A stretch of DNA of 64,000 bases from Epiperipatus broadwayi (lineage: Eukaryota > Onychophora > Udeonychophora > Euonychophora > Peripatidae), in contig JAQFVV010007249.1 of NCBI GenBank assembly GCA_028023455.1, positions 1-64,000 of the forward strand. The letters run 5' to 3'. The notes beneath the pieces were generated by a model, which saw only the letters and a list, made by a program, of their open reading frames with translations, did no database searches and had not been told where the DNA came from. Of this stretch, positions 63,101 to 64,000 are shown in pieces (the stretch's first letter is position 1; every line of letters begins with the position of its first letter). The translations under genes were made by a program, and so were the position numbers.

Positions 63101-64000
63101 CAAAAGAATAATACAAACAAGCTATAATATTTAATCTTTATTTATCTAAATGGCCATTGTAGATCTCTCTTTATATATTTTAAGCAAAATTAATTGTAAA
63201 AATTATTTTTTGTCAATACAATACATCTTTAATTTAAATCTAAACATGATAACATTAAAGTATACTTTTATTCTTCTGCATTTGAATATTATCAGCATGC
63301 AATATATACTTATTTAATCATTAACAGTTTAATTGAAACTATAATATTTGTTATGTTTTGTTTATTCCTTGCATATATTATATATCATAAATAACATCTC
63401 ACATTTTTGATATGCTTTGATTATAACACAATACAAATTGTATTATAAGTGTACAATATGTTTTTAAAACACACATATGTATGTAATCCCTTTTATGTGT
63501 ACATTATTCTTATATAAATTAAGATTATAACATAAACAAAGTTTAAAATAAATAATATAATTATAAATAATAAATTGGTAGCTCATATATATTTATATAT
63601 TATATGTATGTGTTCACACATTCACATTCTCTCAAAAAATAAACATAACAAAAACTTATTGCACAATAATGAACAATCAAATACCAGACTTTGACCTTCT
63701 CTGACTATTGATATATCAGAATAAACAAGGCATGTTGCAATGAAAATATTTATTCTGGACAATATTTTTTTTCTTCAATAAATTTTTTCCCCTATGAAAA
63801 TATAAAAGTAATGTCACCATTAGGAGATCAGGCCTCCAGTTGTTTTGATGTTTTTAAATTTATACAAACTTTGGAAATACCCAATCACACTTATGTGTAG
63901 TTACTCTTTTCAGATTCTTGGATAAACTTTGATACAAATTCTAACTTTACAGAAGCTATGCTTAAAAAAATTATAGTGTAGCTCACATGTATCTGAGAGA
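60149..64000. other. AT-rich DNA, no gene seen
   Basis: CpG-poor, uniform, with no frame above about 60 codons and no recognised transposon, RNA gene or promoter. Confidence 0.6.

Overview
The window is AT-rich (roughly a quarter G+C by eye) eukaryotic nuclear DNA. It is crowded with (AT)n and tetranucleotide arrays and holds decayed transposons of several classes. There is no operon structure, no complete protein gene, and no full tRNA or rRNA gene. The tRNA-like SINE head, hAT, LINE, Penelope-like (PLE) and LTR-like relics, and the CpG depletion of most of the sequence, point to an animal with a large repeat-rich genome. An invertebrate such as a mollusc or chelicerate is plausible, but the phylum cannot be fixed from this sequence. 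Nearly all open frames listed by length alone are chance frames in AT-rich DNA or translations of microsatellites.

Layout: 0-5 kb is plain AT-rich DNA with small tandem repeats; 5.3 kb has a tRNA-derived SINE head; 6.4-7.4 kb has (AT)n tracts around a 600-bp long-armed foldback element; 10.5-14.1 kb has patches with more CpG, including an LTR/primer-binding-site-like junction at 12.65 kb; 15.28-16.55 kb is a hAT transposon with matching ends and a broken transposase; 17.39-18.25 kb is a palindromic array of 335-bp units next to a 117-bp (AT)n run; 22.06-22.81 kb is a 750-bp terminal-inverted-repeat element; 25.16-25.28 kb looks like a CCAAT/TATA promoter with a first exon; 32.05-32.67 kb is an asymmetric palindrome of PLE endonuclease sequence abutting a 550-bp compound microsatellite; 33.77-36.93 kb is a sharply bounded domain where CpG is not depleted; 37.65-37.9 kb and 56.86-57.02 kb are two copies of one repeat family; 40.27-40.68 kb is a second nested tetranucleotide array; 41.6 and 43.5-44.0 kb have promoter/LTR-like sequence; 46.4-50.1 kb on the minus strand holds coiled-coil, gag-like and other decayed coding sequence; 51.2-52.7 kb holds an LTR-like promoter, decayed frames and a 159-bp tandem repeat; 53.6-55.05 kb is a Penelope-like element on the minus strand (reverse transcriptase plus GIY-YIG endonuclease); 58.2-59.8 kb is a LINE reverse-transcriptase pseudogene on the minus strand; the last 4 kb show nothing recognisable.

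The most interesting thread is a set of five or six sites that look like eroded hammerhead ribozymes: a CUGAUGA-like box, a short hairpin, a GAAA-like box, and a minimal stem III closing on NUH. Two lie just after PLE endonuclease frames and the others lie in repeats with inverted or tandem organisation. PLEs are known to carry hammerhead motifs with very short stem III, so this suggests that much of the anonymous repeat content here is PLE- or retrozyme-derived. That link is an inference from core motifs and base pairing read by eye and needs a covariance-model search.
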